Source: Bradyrhizobium algeriense (GTDB lineage Bacteria; Pseudomonadota; Alphaproteobacteria; Rhizobiales; Xanthobacteraceae). Taken from it: a stretch of 64,000 nucleotides of DNA. Shown in pieces: positions 36,490 to 45,585 of this stretch. A program made the position numbers and the translations under genes. Positions within the stretch are counted from its first letter, which is position 1. Every line of letters begins with the position of its first letter. The stretch lies in the NCBI RefSeq assembly GCF_036924595.1, contig NZ_JAZHRV010000001.1, positions 3,968,001 through 4,032,000 on the forward strand. Direction: 5' to 3'. The notes beneath the pieces are model-generated. The model searched no databases, was not told where the DNA came from, and was given only the letters and a program-made list of their open reading frames with translations.

Positions 36490-36505
36490 AGCAATGTCCA
36501 TGCCG
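36490..36505 (-). promoter_or_regulatory. Sigma-54 (-24/-12) promoter for the binding protein/GMC operon
   Basis: Minus-strand CGGCATGGACATTGCT has two mismatches to the RpoN consensus and exact GG-N10-GC spacing. The start should fall near 36479, about 69 bases before the ATG at 36410. Its core is nearly identical to the element at 52391-52406. Confidence 0.6.
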
Positions 36506-36735
36506 TAGGAACTGCGCTGCGCATGTCACAGCGACTACCTGATGCGCGTTTGATCACATGCGCGGTGATAGCGACGCCGCACCAAGAATGTCGCGGCGAG
36601 ACTGGACCAACTCAACGACGTCACTCAAACAGCAATCTTTGGTCAGTTGCGCGAATTTTGAGCGTGGATTGTTCAAAAATGCTGCGCATCCACCCGTTGA
36701 CGGCCTCCCTTCCAAGTCTCAAAATTAAAAACTCT

Positions 36736-36752
36736 GTTCCATTTTCCGGAAC
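36736..36752. promoter_or_regulatory. Palindrome GTTCC-N7-GGAAC, candidate IclR operator
   Basis: The inverted repeat GTTCC-ATTTTCC-GGAAC lies 24 bases before the iclR start codon, next to an A/T-rich stretch that could hold the promoter. IclR-family sites are often short A/T-centred palindromes with GGAA/TTCC arms. Autoregulation is inferred. Confidence 0.35.
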
Positions 36753-36776
36753 TGCTCGGAAAGCCCGTACAAGACC

Positions 36777-37571
36777 ATGAGCGCCCTCGACAACGCCATC
36801 GAAATCTTGCGCTGCTTCGCGCCGCATCAGCCGGAGATCAGCAATGCCGACGTGATCCGGCTCACCGGCAAGCCGAAGAGCTCGACGTCACGGCTGCTGC
36901 GTCAGCTCAAGGAATGTGGACTGCTGGAGCAGGACGCCTTGACCCGCCGCTACCGGCCGGGCCTGCTGGTGTTCGAACTCGGCCGCTTGCATCGGACGCA
37001 AAATGACTTTGTGGCCCTCGCCGAGCAGCGGCTGCGCGCGGTCTGCGCCAAGACCGGCCATACCGGCTACATTTCCGTGCTCGACGGCGCCGAACAGGTC
37101 GTGCTGCGCGTCGTCCCCGGATCCAATCCGCTTCAGGTGGTGACGCCACCCGGCGTACGCGCGCCGGCCTTCGCGACGTCCAATGGCCGCGCTATGCTTG
37201 CGCGCCTCGGCGACGCAGATATTCGCGCCCGCATGCCGAAACCGTTGCCGGCCATCTCGCCGTCTGCGCCGCGGAATCTGACGGCGCTGATGGCGCGTAT
37301 CGCCGAAATCCGCCGCACCGGCTATTCCGAAGCCAGCAACGAATCCTTGCCGGGCGTAGGCTCGCTGGGTTTCGCACTCACCCGTCGCGACACCAATGAA
37401 ACGATCGGGGTCGCCGTATCCTATCCGAGCCAGCTGACCTCAGCTGAAGAGCGCGCGAAGCTTTGGCAAGCCCTGCGTGCGATGGCGGTCGACCTCGGGC
37501 GGCTCTTCGATGATCCGATATGGCTCGCACTGGATCGCAGCACACCCATACGCAGGGCTGCAGCAAGATGA
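36777..37571 (+). CDS. IclR-family transcriptional regulator
   Basis: The 264-residue protein has the IclR N-terminal winged helix (LDNAIEILRCFAPH, then NADVIRLTGKPKSSTSRLLRQL, about 20-43) and an effector domain beginning near residue 85. The domain has the characteristic HTGYISVLDGAEQVVLRV and ATSNGRAMLARL. Its stop overlaps the start of the first permease gene (ATGA), so it is the first gene of the operon it likely controls. IclR proteins sense small acids or aromatics; the ligand is unknown. Confidence 0.9.
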   Translation: MSALDNAIEILRCFAPHQPEISNADVIRLTGKPKSSTSRLLRQLKECGLLEQDALTRRYRPGLLVFELGRLHRTQNDFVALAEQRLRAVCAKTGHTGYISVLDGAEQVVLRVVPGSNPLQVVTPPGVRAPAFATSNGRAMLARLGDADIRARMPKPLPAISPSAPRNLTALMARIAEIRRTGYSEASNESLPGVGSLGFALTRRDTNETIGVAVSYPSQLTSAEERAKLWQALRAMAVDLGRLFDDPIWLALDRSTPIRRAAAR

Positions 37572-38440
37572 ATGCGGCTCGCGCGGGTATCACGCCAATT
37601 GCCTGGCTGATCGCGCCGAGCGCGCTGCTGTTCGCCCTGTTCTTCTTCCTGCCGATGGGGCTGATGGCCATGATCAGCCTGCTCACCGGCAATCCGGTCG
37701 TGCAGGCAAATGTCGATTTCACGACCAAATATTATCGGAGGATTCTCGACGACACTTATTATTTCGAGGTGATCTGGACCACGCTGCGGATTGGCCTGCT
37801 CACCACGCTGGCGGCCTTGCTGATCGGCTACCCGCTGGCCCATTTGATGGCACGTGTTCGTGGCCGCACAGCCTATGCCATGCTGATGATGGCGGTATTG
37901 ACGCCGATGCTGACGGGCATTGTCGTCCGCACCTTTGCCTGGATGGCGCTGTTGTCGGACAAAGGCGCGATCAACCAGGCCTTGATCGGCCTCGGCCTGA
38001 TCTCGAAACCGCTGCCGCTGATGTACAACGAATTCAGCATCGTGCTGGGCCTGACGCATATCTACGTGCCCTACATGGTTCTGACCCTGGTCGGCGTCAT
38101 CGGGCGGATCGACGAGCGGCTGGAGCATGCGGCGCAAAATCTTGGCGCCTCGCCGCTCCGCGCTTTCCTCGAAGTGACGCTGCCCCTGAGCCTGCCGGGC
38201 ATCCTGGCCGGCTCGCTCCTGGTCTTTGCGCTGGCCATCAGCGCCTATGTCACCCCGATCCTGATGGGCGGCTTCCAGATCATGACGCTTCCCATGCTGA
38301 TCTACCAGCAGATCTCCTCGAGCTTCAATGTCGGCTTTGCCGCGGCGCTTGGCATGGTGCTACTGACCATCTCGCTGGTTCTGGTCATTGCCTATAACCG
38401 CATCCTCGGGCTGGTCTCCGGCCAGCGCGATCTGCAGTGA
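37568..38440 (+). CDS. Polyamine-type ABC transporter permease, PotB-like
   Basis: The 290-residue membrane protein has about six segments, the first at 11-32 (IAWLIAPSALLFALFFFLPMG). The EAA coupling loop is HAAQNLGASPLRAFLEVTLPLSLPG. This layout marks the spermidine/putrescine/opine permease group. It starts inside the iclR stop codon. Together with the next permease, binding protein and ATPase it forms a complete importer for an unknown compound handled by the AroM, DUF917 and HyuA-like genes that follow. Confidence 0.9.
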   Translation: MNAARAGITPIAWLIAPSALLFALFFFLPMGLMAMISLLTGNPVVQANVDFTTKYYRRILDDTYYFEVIWTTLRIGLLTTLAALLIGYPLAHLMARVRGRTAYAMLMMAVLTPMLTGIVVRTFAWMALLSDKGAINQALIGLGLISKPLPLMYNEFSIVLGLTHIYVPYMVLTLVGVIGRIDERLEHAAQNLGASPLRAFLEVTLPLSLPGILAGSLLVFALAISAYVTPILMGGFQIMTLPMLIYQQISSSFNVGFAAALGMVLLTISLVLVIAYNRILGLVSGQRDLQ

Positions 38441-38448
38441 GGCCGCCG

Positions 38449-39270
38449 ATGATCACCGCACCGTCCACCCCTCGCCTTACCCTTCGCCTCGGCCGCTTCT
38501 GCTACCTGGCCCTCAATGTCGCGGTGGTGGTTTTCCTGCTGGCACCGATCGCCATCGTCTTCGTATTCGCCCTCAATCCGACCCCCTATATCCAGTTTCC
38601 GCCGGTTGGCGTTTCGTTGCGCTGGTTCGAAAAATTCTTCGCTTCGCGCGACTTCATGAATGCTTTGTGGTTGAGCCTTGAGGTCGCTGCGATGACAACC
38701 ATCGCCGCGACCCTGTTCGGCGCCAGCGCCGCCCTCGCCTTGGCGCGCGGCGGACTTCCCGGCTCGCGCGTCATCACCGCGATCATGTTGTCTCCGCTCA
38801 TGCTGCCGGCGATCCTGACCGGCCTTGCGCTGTTCCAGTCCTACGTCCTGCTGGATGTCGGCCGCCCGCTCTGGGGACTGGTGCTCGGCCATACGCTGGT
38901 ATCGATTCCCTATGTGGTGCGCACCACGCTGGCGGTTCTGCAGAACTTCGATACCCGCCTAGAAGAAGCTGCGCGCAACCTCGGCGCCGGTCCCTTGCGC
39001 ACCTATTTCGAGGTGACGCTGCCGCTGACCAAGCCCGGCGTCATGGCGGGAGCCGTGTTCGCCTTCATCGTCTCCTTCGATCAGTTTCCGGTATCGCTTT
39101 TCCTGGTCTCCCCGGGCCGCGAAACGCTGCCGATCACGTTGTTCAACTATCTGAAGTTCGATCTGGACGGAACGATCGGCGCCGCCTCGGTGGTCTCGAT
39201 TCTGCTCGCCGTGCTCGTCGTCTTCGGGCTCGATCGCACGGTCGGGCTCAGGTCCTACGCAAAGCTATGA
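38449..39270 (+). CDS. Polyamine-type ABC transporter permease, PotC-like
   Basis: The 273-residue permease has a first membrane segment at about 19-44 (LNVAVVVFLLAPIAIVFVFAL). Its coupling loop is EAARNLGAGPLRTYFEVTLPLTKPG, followed by the family motif FIVSFDQFPVSLFL. ATG at 38449 has GTGAGG six bases ahead; a GTG at 38437 overlapping the previous stop is an alternative that would add four residues. Confidence 0.9.
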   Translation: MITAPSTPRLTLRLGRFCYLALNVAVVVFLLAPIAIVFVFALNPTPYIQFPPVGVSLRWFEKFFASRDFMNALWLSLEVAAMTTIAATLFGASAALALARGGLPGSRVITAIMLSPLMLPAILTGLALFQSYVLLDVGRPLWGLVLGHTLVSIPYVVRTTLAVLQNFDTRLEEAARNLGAGPLRTYFEVTLPLTKPGVMAGAVFAFIVSFDQFPVSLFLVSPGRETLPITLFNYLKFDLDGTIGAASVVSILLAVLVVFGLDRTVGLRSYAKL

Positions 39271-39298
39271 CTTTCATCTTCTGAGAAAGGATCGTCCC

Positions 39299-40357
39299 AT
39301 GACCATGACCCGCCTGCCGCTGAACCGACGTCAGTTCCTCGCCACCAGCGCCGCCGCCGGCATCGGCGTGATCGCCGCTCCCCACATCGCCCGCGCCGAT
39401 GCGGCGACGCTGCGCATCACCGGATGGGGTGGCAAATGGGGACAAACCATGTCGAGCGAGCTGATCCCCGCCTTTGAGAAGGAGTTCAAGTGCAAGGTCG
39501 AGACGGACTCGGCCTTTCCATACCTGCCCAAGCTCCAGGCCAGCCCACGTTCAGCGCCGGTCTATGACGTGCTGCACACCAATTCCAACGAGCAATGGGC
39601 TGCGCTGGAGATGGGGATCGTCGAACCCAAGATCGACGCCAAGCAGGTGCCGAATATCGCCGACGTCTATCCTTACGCGGTCAGCGACAAGATGGTCGGC
39701 GTCTGCATCTTCACCAGCGCCATCGGCCTCGGCATGCGCACCGACAAGGGCTACGGCAAGGTCTCATCCTGGAAGGACCTCTGGGACCGCGCCTACGACG
39801 GCGTGCGCGGCGGCTATGTCATTCCGGTGAACAGCCTCGGCCAAGCCTTCCTGATGATGACCGGTGCGCTCTTTGGCAAGGGGATGACCGATCTCGACGC
39901 CGCCTATGCGGCGATGGAAAAGCTGAAGCCGATCAAGCTGGTCGACTTCACCGGCACGATGGAAAAGATGATCCTTTCAGGCGAAGTGGGGCTTGCGGTG
40001 ATCCATGATTCCGGCATCCTGCGCTATGACGGCCAGAACCAGCCGACCACCTTCGTCGCGCCGTCCGAGGGCGTTCTCTCGCTTGAACAAGTCCTCACGC
40101 TCACGCCGGGCACCAAGGTTCGCGAACTCGCCAACGCCTATGTGAACTACATGCTGCGCCCGAACGTGCAGAAAACGCTGGCGGAGTCGGTCTGGTATTC
40201 GCCTGCCAACAGCAAGGTGAAGCTCGACGACAAGTACAACGAAAAACTTCTGACCACGCCGGAGAAGGTAGCCAAGCTGATCCAGCCCGACTGGAAATGG
40301 TACAACGCGCGCAAGGACGAGATCGATTCCCGCGTCAACCGCATCTTCCGCGCATGA
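39299..40357 (+). CDS. Polyamine/opine-type ABC solute-binding protein, PotD-like (twin-arginine signal)
   Basis: The 352-residue protein begins with a twin-arginine signal (PLNRRQFLATSAAAGIGVIA) and probable cleavage after ARADA. The mature part has the PotD-like start LRITGWGGKWGQ and EKEFKCKVETD. It has no diagnostic polyamine-binding set I can confirm, so the ligand is open. GAGAAAGG precedes the ATG. Its stop overlaps the ATPase start. Confidence 0.9.
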   Translation: MTMTRLPLNRRQFLATSAAAGIGVIAAPHIARADAATLRITGWGGKWGQTMSSELIPAFEKEFKCKVETDSAFPYLPKLQASPRSAPVYDVLHTNSNEQWAALEMGIVEPKIDAKQVPNIADVYPYAVSDKMVGVCIFTSAIGLGMRTDKGYGKVSSWKDLWDRAYDGVRGGYVIPVNSLGQAFLMMTGALFGKGMTDLDAAYAAMEKLKPIKLVDFTGTMEKMILSGEVGLAVIHDSGILRYDGQNQPTTFVAPSEGVLSLEQVLTLTPGTKVRELANAYVNYMLRPNVQKTLAESVWYSPANSKVKLDDKYNEKLLTTPEKVAKLIQPDWKWYNARKDEIDSRVNRIFRA

Positions 40358-41427
40358 GCACCCGTATCGACATTGTAGGCGTCACCAAGACCTATGACGG
40401 CAACACGCGCGCCGTCGATGCCGTCGATATGAGCATTCGAGAGGGAGAATTCTTCTCGCTGCTCGGGCCCTCCGGCTGCGGCAAGACGACGACTCTCCGA
40501 ATGATCGCCGGCTTCGAGACGCCGACCGAAGGTGTCATCGAGGTCGGTGGGGTCGATGTCACGCATGTGCCTGCACACAAGCGCGACATGGGGATGGTAT
40601 TCCAGAACTATGCGCTGTTTCCGCATCGCACGGTCGGCGAAAACGTTGCCTTCGGCTTGCGCATGCGCGGCATGGAGCGCACCACGATTGCCCGCAAGGT
40701 CGCGGATGCGTTGGCACAGGTAGAGCTCGTCGGATACGAGGACCGCCGCCCCGGCCAGCTCTCCGGGGGCCAGCAGCAGCGCGTCGCTTTGGCCCGCGCC
40801 ATCGTGATCGAGCCGCGGGTATTGCTTTGCGACGAACCGCTCGGCGCGCTCGACAAGAAGCTGCGGCAAGCGATGCAATTCGAGCTGAAGCAGTTGCAGC
40901 GCAAACTCGGCCTGACCATGGTCTTCGTCACCCACGACCAGGAAGAAGCGCTCGCGATGTCTGACCGGATCGCCGTGATGAATGCCGGCAAGGTCGAGCA
41001 GATCGGCGCACCGTCCGATATCTACGACCGGCCAAGCACGCGCTTCGTCGCTGATTTCATCGGTGACACCAACTTGTTCCGCGGCGAAGTGATCCGCGAT
41101 GGAGGGGGCGGTTCCGTCTTGCAGGTCGACAAGGGTCTGTCGATCGAGCTTGCCGCCCCGCCAGAGGCGACCGGTGCGGTTTCAATCGCGCTTCGGCCGG
41201 AAAAGATCAGTCTGGCCACCCCGTCCGCGCGAACCGGACATGGCCTCGATGGTGTCGTCGAGAGCGCTAATTTCCAGGGTGGCTCGGTGCTTTACCGCAT
41301 CGAGACGGCCGGCGGCAGGCGCGTACTCGCGCAACAACCCAACAATGGCTCACTTGAGCTGTTTCAAGCCGGCGCTGCCGTGGCCCTGCGCTGGAAACCG
41401 TCCGACATCGTGATCTTGAGGGATTGA
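40354..41427 (+). CDS. Polyamine-type ABC transporter ATPase, PotA-like
   Basis: The 357-residue ATPase has Walker A GPSGCGKT (about 38-45), [14 protein letters not shown], signature [14 protein letters not shown], Walker [12 protein letters not shown] and H-loop [12 protein letters not shown]-terminal TOBE domain runs from about 240 to 355 ([11 protein letters not shown]). It powers the preceding permease pair and overlaps the binding-protein stop as ATGA. The AroM gene follows five bases after its stop. Confidence 0.93.
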   Translation: MSTRIDIVGVTKTYDGNTRAVDAVDMSIREGEFFSLLGPSGCGKTTTLRMIAGFETPTEGVIEVGGVDVTHVPAHKRDMGMVFQNYALFPHRTVGENVAFGLRMRGMERTTIARKVADALAQVELVGYEDRRPGQLSGGQQQRVALARAIVIEPRVLLCDEPLGALDKKLRQAMQFELKQLQRKLGLTMVFVTHDQEEALAMSDRIAVMNAGKVEQIGAPSDIYDRPSTRFVADFIGDTNLFRGEVIRDGGGGSVLQVDKGLSIELAAPPEATGAVSIALRPEKISLATPSARTGHGLDGVVESANFQGGSVLYRIETAGGRRVLAQQPNNGSLELFQAGAAVALRWKPSDIVILRD

Positions 41428-41431
41428 TATC

Positions 41432-42106
41432 ATGCAACAACAACGCATGGGCGTGGTCGTCATCGGCCAGAGCCCGCGGCCTTCCGTCGTGGACGAAATC
41501 GCAGCGGTGCTATCACCCGGGCTGGAGATCGATCTGCGCGGCGCGCTCGACGGCATGACGCGCGCCGAGATAGACGCGATTCCGCCGAGCGACGGCCACG
41601 ACGCCTTGTTCACCCTGCTGCCGGATGGCGACAGCGTCACCATCAGCAAGAAGGCGGTCGAGGCGCGAGCGGCGATCCAGATCGAGAATTTCGCGCGCGA
41701 GGGCGTCAAGGTCGCCATGCTCGCCTGCACCGGCAAATTTCCAAGTCTTGCGCCGGATGGTCTGGTGATCCTGCCCTCGGCCGTGCTGCACCATATGGTC
41801 GAGGCGGTCTTTCCGAAGGGACGTCTCGGAATCTTCTCGCCGCTGCCGGAACAGACGGCGCTGATCGCCGGAAAATGGCAGCGACCGGACGTCGAAGTTG
41901 TCGGCGTGACGTTGCGGCCTGGTTCCGATGCCGGGGCCGTCGATGAGGCCGCTCGGAAAATGGCGGCCCTGTCGCCGGATCTCGTCGTGATGGATTGCAT
42001 GAGCTACACGCGGGCCGACAAGGCGCGTGTACGCCAGAGCTATGGCGGGCCGGTCATCCTCGCCATCGCCGCCGCCGCACGTGCCGTCGAGGAGCTGGTC
42101 GCATGA
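41432..42106 (+). CDS. AroM-family protein (Asp/Glu racemase-like fold)
   Basis: The 224-residue protein has the AroM opening GVVVIGQSPRPSVVDEI and two cysteines at positions expected for the racemase fold: C101-type in AMLACTGKFP and a second in VVMDCMSYT. The family has no established reaction; the paired cysteines suggest a cofactor-free racemase or isomerase. GAGGGA precedes the ATG, and its stop overlaps the DUF917 start. In a cluster with hydantoinase-A and DUF917 genes, racemisation of a cyclic substrate is a plausible guess, parallel to the true hydantoin racemase at 11183-11845. Confidence 0.82.
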   Translation: MQQQRMGVVVIGQSPRPSVVDEIAAVLSPGLEIDLRGALDGMTRAEIDAIPPSDGHDALFTLLPDGDSVTISKKAVEARAAIQIENFAREGVKVAMLACTGKFPSLAPDGLVILPSAVLHHMVEAVFPKGRLGIFSPLPEQTALIAGKWQRPDVEVVGVTLRPGSDAGAVDEAARKMAALSPDLVVMDCMSYTRADKARVRQSYGGPVILAIAAAARAVEELVA

Positions 42107-43212
42107 ATGAGCCGGTTCTCACCGAGATCACGCTTGAGGATATCGAATCCCTCGCCGTCGGCGCCTGGATTCTCGGCACCGGCGGCGGCGGCAGCCCCTA
42201 TCTGGGCCTGCTCAACCTGCGCCGGCTCTACGCGGAAGGCTATCGCGTGCAATTGATGTCGCCGCTGGATCTCGATGATGACGATCGTGTCGCGGTTGTC
42301 TCCAACATGGGGGCGCCGCTGATCGGCCAGGAGCGCCTCGCCGACAGCCGCAACATCGCCCGCGCAGTTGAGATGCAGGAGGAATTCGGCAGGTTCAAAT
42401 TCCGCGCCGTGATGTCGGTCGAGATCGGTGGCGGCAACGGCACGCAGGCGCTGATGGCCGCCGCCCATCTCAATATACCCGTCGTCGACGCCGATTGCAT
42501 GGGGCGCGCCTTCCCGGAGGCGCAGATGACCTCGGTGGCGATCGGCGGGCTGCGACCCTACCCCTGCACGCTGTACGATCCCCGCGGCATCGAAGCGATT
42601 GTCACGAAAGTGCCAAGCTGGAAATGGATGGAGCGGGCCAGTCGCAAGATCTGCGTCGAGATGGGCTCGATCGCTTCGACCAGCAAGGCACCCCGCACCG
42701 GCCGGGAAGTGAAGGATTGGGGCATTCACTTCACGACCACCGCCGCGATCCGGATCGGCCGGCTGGTGCGCGAAGCCAACCGCCTGCACACCGATCCGAT
42801 CGCAGCCCTGCTCGAAAGCGAAGGCGGCAAGCGGCTCTTCACTGGCAAGGTGGTCGATGTCGCCCGCCGGACGACGGAAGGCTTTCTGCGCGGCTCTGTC
42901 GCGATCGAGGGCATTGATGACGACCGCGGCTCGCGGCTGGAACTTTCATTCCAGAACGAGTGGATCGTCGCCTGGCGCGAAGGTAAGGCTGTTGCGATGT
43001 CGCCAGACCTGATCTGCGTGCTCGAGAGCGTCTCGGGCCATGCGGTCGGCACCGAGACGGTCCGCTACGGCCAGCGTGTCACCGTGGTGGCCCTGCCCGC
43101 TCCCGCCGTCCTGACGAGCCCGCGCGGCCTCGAATTCGTCGGCCCCCGCGCCTTTGGCTACGACCTGGATTTCCGTTCCGTTTTCGAAGAGCGCCCTGGC
43201 GCTGGAGTGTAG
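42103..43212 (+). CDS. DUF917 (S-methyl-thiohydantoin desulfurase-like) protein
   Basis: The 369-residue protein has the DUF917 hallmark GAWILGTGGGGSPYLG (about 20-35), VSNMGAPLIG and SVEIGGGNGTQAL, and VVDADCMGRAFPE (about 125-137). The family has been linked with thiohydantoin chemistry, but most members are uncharacterised. It often occurs next to, or fused with, hydantoinase-A-like domains. Here it starts inside the aroM stop and is followed four bases later by such a gene. The two probably act together on an imported cyclic amide or thioamide; the substrate is unknown. Confidence 0.85.
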   Translation: MNEPVLTEITLEDIESLAVGAWILGTGGGGSPYLGLLNLRRLYAEGYRVQLMSPLDLDDDDRVAVVSNMGAPLIGQERLADSRNIARAVEMQEEFGRFKFRAVMSVEIGGGNGTQALMAAAHLNIPVVDADCMGRAFPEAQMTSVAIGGLRPYPCTLYDPRGIEAIVTKVPSWKWMERASRKICVEMGSIASTSKAPRTGREVKDWGIHFTTTAAIRIGRLVREANRLHTDPIAALLESEGGKRLFTGKVVDVARRTTEGFLRGSVAIEGIDDDRGSRLELSFQNEWIVAWREGKAVAMSPDLICVLESVSGHAVGTETVRYGQRVTVVALPAPAVLTSPRGLEFVGPRAFGYDLDFRSVFEERPGAGV

Positions 43213-43216
43213 ATTG

Positions 43217-44773
43217 ATGCGACGCATTGGAATTGACGTCGGCGGCACCAATACCGACGCCGTGCTGCTGGACGGCGACAAGGTGGTTTTCGCTGTCAAA
43301 CGTCCCACCACGAAGGATGTGACATCCGGCATCCTCGACGCCCTGAAGGCGTTGCGCGCCGATCCCGCCGCGCGGGGGCCGGTCGACGCGGTCGTGATCG
43401 GAACTACGCACTTCATCAATGCCGTGGTCCAACGCCGGAATTTGATGAAAGTCGCGGCCATCCGGATCGGCATGCCAGCCAGCGCTTCGCTGCCGCCATT
43501 CTGCGATTGGCCACAGGACCTCGCCGAAGGTGTGCGCGGCGAGATTTTCATGCTCGAAGGCGGCCACGACTATGACGGCCGGCCGATCGTACCTTTCGAC
43601 ACCGCCGGCATGCGCGCGGCCGCACGGCGCATCGGCGATCTCGGGCTTCGCTCGGTGGCAGTCTCGTCGATCTTCTCGCCGCTTGATCCGAGCTGCGAAA
43701 TTGCGGCACGCGATATCCTGCAGGAGATCTGCCCGGACGTCGCCGTGACTTTGTCGCATGATCTTGGACGGATCGGCCTGCTTGAGCGCGAGAATGCGGC
43801 GCTTCTCAATGCGGTGCTGCACGACCTCGCCGTCGAAACGGTGGCCGCCTTCCGCAAGGCGACCGCCGAAAGTGGCATCGACGCCCCCCTGTTCCTCACC
43901 CAGAACGACGGCACGGTGATGCAGGCTGAAACCGCCATCGCCTTTCCCGTGATGAGCTTTGCCTCCGGGGCGACCAACTCGATGCGCGGCGCGGCGCATC
44001 TGTCCGGGCTGGAAGACGCCCTGGTCGTGGACGTCGGCGGCACAACAAGCGATATCGGCCAATTGCGCCATGGATTTCCGCGCGAGGCCAATGCGGTCGT
44101 CGAGATCGGCGGCGTGCGCACGCTGTTCCGCATGCCGGACCTGCTGTCGATCGGTCTCGGTGGCGGCAGCCATATCGATCCAGCGTCGGCGAAGGTGGGC
44201 CCGCTCAGCGTCGGCTACCGTCTGACGCAGGATGCGCTTGTCTTCGGTGGCGAACAGTTGACCGCCACCGATATCGCGGTCGCAGCCGGGCTGCTCGATA
44301 TAGGCGATCGCTCCCGCGTCGCGTCGATCTCGAAAGATATGATCGCCGCGGCGCTCACCGACGCCACGCGGCAGCTCGAAGAAAATATCGACCGCATGAA
44401 AACCGAAGCCGGCGACGCGCCCCTGATTGCGGTAGGCGGCGGCGCCTTCCTGGTGCCCGAAAAGCTGGCCGGCGTGTCGCAGATCATCCGGGTCCCCTTC
44501 GGCGATTGCGCCAATGCGGTCGGTGCAGCGATTGCCCGCGTCAGCGGCGAGGCCGATCAGGTCTTCCGCGATCTCGCACGCGACGAGGCCATTGCGGCGG
44601 CGTTGGAAATCGCCGAACGCAAGGCTATCAACGCGGGCGCCGATCCCGGCAGCCTGAAGACGATCGAGATCGAGGATATGCCGATCGCTTACCTGCCGGG
44701 CAATTCACTGCGCGTCCGCGTCCGGGTTGCCGGCGCGCTCAACCGGATCGAAGCCAGCCGGGAGGTCGCCTAA
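43217..44773 (+). CDS. Short hydantoinase/oxoprolinase A-type protein
   Basis: The 518-residue protein has the actin-like nucleotide site of HyuA: MRRIGIDVGGTNTDAVLL (1-18), a second phosphate motif VVDVGGTTSDIGQL and a third in GLGGGSHIDP. It is about 175 residues shorter than HyuA at 50261-52345, lacks its long C-terminal part, and has no HyuB gene beside it. DUF917 appears to take the place of the partner. HyuA-type enzymes hydrolyse cyclic amides with ATP. The ATG at 43217 has GGAG nine bases upstream. It is the last gene of the iclR operon and ends 13 bases from the convergent nicotinamidase gene. Confidence 0.87.
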   Translation: MRRIGIDVGGTNTDAVLLDGDKVVFAVKRPTTKDVTSGILDALKALRADPAARGPVDAVVIGTTHFINAVVQRRNLMKVAAIRIGMPASASLPPFCDWPQDLAEGVRGEIFMLEGGHDYDGRPIVPFDTAGMRAAARRIGDLGLRSVAVSSIFSPLDPSCEIAARDILQEICPDVAVTLSHDLGRIGLLERENAALLNAVLHDLAVETVAAFRKATAESGIDAPLFLTQNDGTVMQAETAIAFPVMSFASGATNSMRGAAHLSGLEDALVVDVGGTTSDIGQLRHGFPREANAVVEIGGVRTLFRMPDLLSIGLGGGSHIDPASAKVGPLSVGYRLTQDALVFGGEQLTATDIAVAAGLLDIGDRSRVASISKDMIAAALTDATRQLEENIDRMKTEAGDAPLIAVGGGAFLVPEKLAGVSQIIRVPFGDCANAVGAAIARVSGEADQVFRDLARDEAIAAALEIAERKAINAGADPGSLKTIEIEDMPIAYLPGNSLRVRVRVAGALNRIEASREVA

Positions 44774-44786
44774 GCGACGGCTCGCA

Positions 44787-45410
44787 CTAAAGATCATTGA
44801 CACGCTGCACGCCGATGGCAGCCATCCCTGCCCAGGCGGCGTCGAGCGAGCCCGCAAGATCGATGGCCCTGCATCCGGCCTCAACAAGCACGGCGTCGAA
44901 GCCGAGCCGGCGCGCATCCACGGCGGAATAGTGGACGCAAAAATCGGTGGCGAGCCCGGCGAGGAAGATTCGCCGCAAGCCGCGGTCGCGCAAATAGCCC
45001 GCCAGACCGGTAGGCGTGCGCCGATCGTTTTCAAAAAAGGCAGAGTAAGAATCGATTTCGGGACGGAAGCCTTTCCGAATTATCAGCTCTGCCAGGTCGA
45101 CCGCGAGTTCCGGATGAAACGCCGCCCCGGCGGTGCCCTGGACGCAATGATCAGGCCAAAGCGTTTGCTGACCATATGGCATAGCGACACTTTCGAAGGG
45201 GCTCGCTCCCGGATGCGATGTGACGAAAGAGCTGTGGCCTGGCGGATGCCAGTCCTGGGTCAGCACCACATGATCGAAGCGTTCGGCGAGGCGATTGATG
45301 ACTGGCACCACGGCATCGCCATCGGCGACGGCAAGCGCACCACCAGGGCAGAAATCGTTCTGCACGTCGATAATCAGCAACAAATCATCGTTGCCTGGTC
45401 GGATCTGCAT
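44787..45410 (-). CDS. pncA: Nicotinamidase (isochorismatase-like hydrolase)
   Basis: The 207-residue enzyme converts nicotinamide to nicotinate and ammonia. It has the triad Asp (LLIIDVQNDFCPGGALAV), Lys (IIRKGFRPEIDSYSAFF) and Cys (GLATDFCVHYS). Metal ligands come from QDWHPPGHSSF, and WPDHCVQGT is a nicotinamidase trademark. A related N-carbamoylsarcosine amidase would fit the locus theme, but the motifs follow PncA closely. The start at 45410 gives the family N-terminus; a longer frame from 45467 adds unrelated residues. Confidence 0.88.
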   Translation of the reverse strand: MQIRPGNDDLLLIIDVQNDFCPGGALAVADGDAVVPVINRLAERFDHVVLTQDWHPPGHSSFVTSHPGASPFESVAMPYGQQTLWPDHCVQGTAGAAFHPELAVDLAELIIRKGFRPEIDSYSAFFENDRRTPTGLAGYLRDRGLRRIFLAGLATDFCVHYSAVDARRLGFDAVLVEAGCRAIDLAGSLDAAWAGMAAIGVQRVNDL

Positions 45411-45585
45411 TCTGGACCTGCGATTGTCTTGATCGCCAAACTCTAGCGCAAGACGGGCGTTTTCCAAAGTAGACCACCATGCAAAGCAAGGCTAAAATCG
45501 CGGAACACCTTTCTGCCGTGCTCACCCTGGAAAGCCGGTGTGCCAATCGGGGTCCGTCGCGGCAGTCTTCCGCGGCGTGGGGCGG

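Larger units (their letters stand above)
36411..36776. other. 366-base divergent intergenic region with several control signals
   Basis: The gap separates the binding-protein gene (-) from the iclR gene (+). It holds a sigma-54 promoter facing left (36490-36505), a distant inverted repeat GCGCATGT / ACATGCGC (36519-36526 and 36556-36563), and a short palindrome before iclR. I see no ORF worth calling. Confidence 0.7.

Noticed and set aside
43217..44773. Truncated or frameshifted hyuA pseudogene
   Set aside because: The frame is intact, nucleotide motifs are complete, and its place after DUF917 with a normal ribosome site suggests a naturally short form.
44787..45410. N-carbamoylsarcosine amidase of a creatinine/hydantoin route
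   Set aside because: The motifs (DVQNDFCPGGALAV, WPDHCVQGT, SYSAFF) follow nicotinamidase PncA closely.
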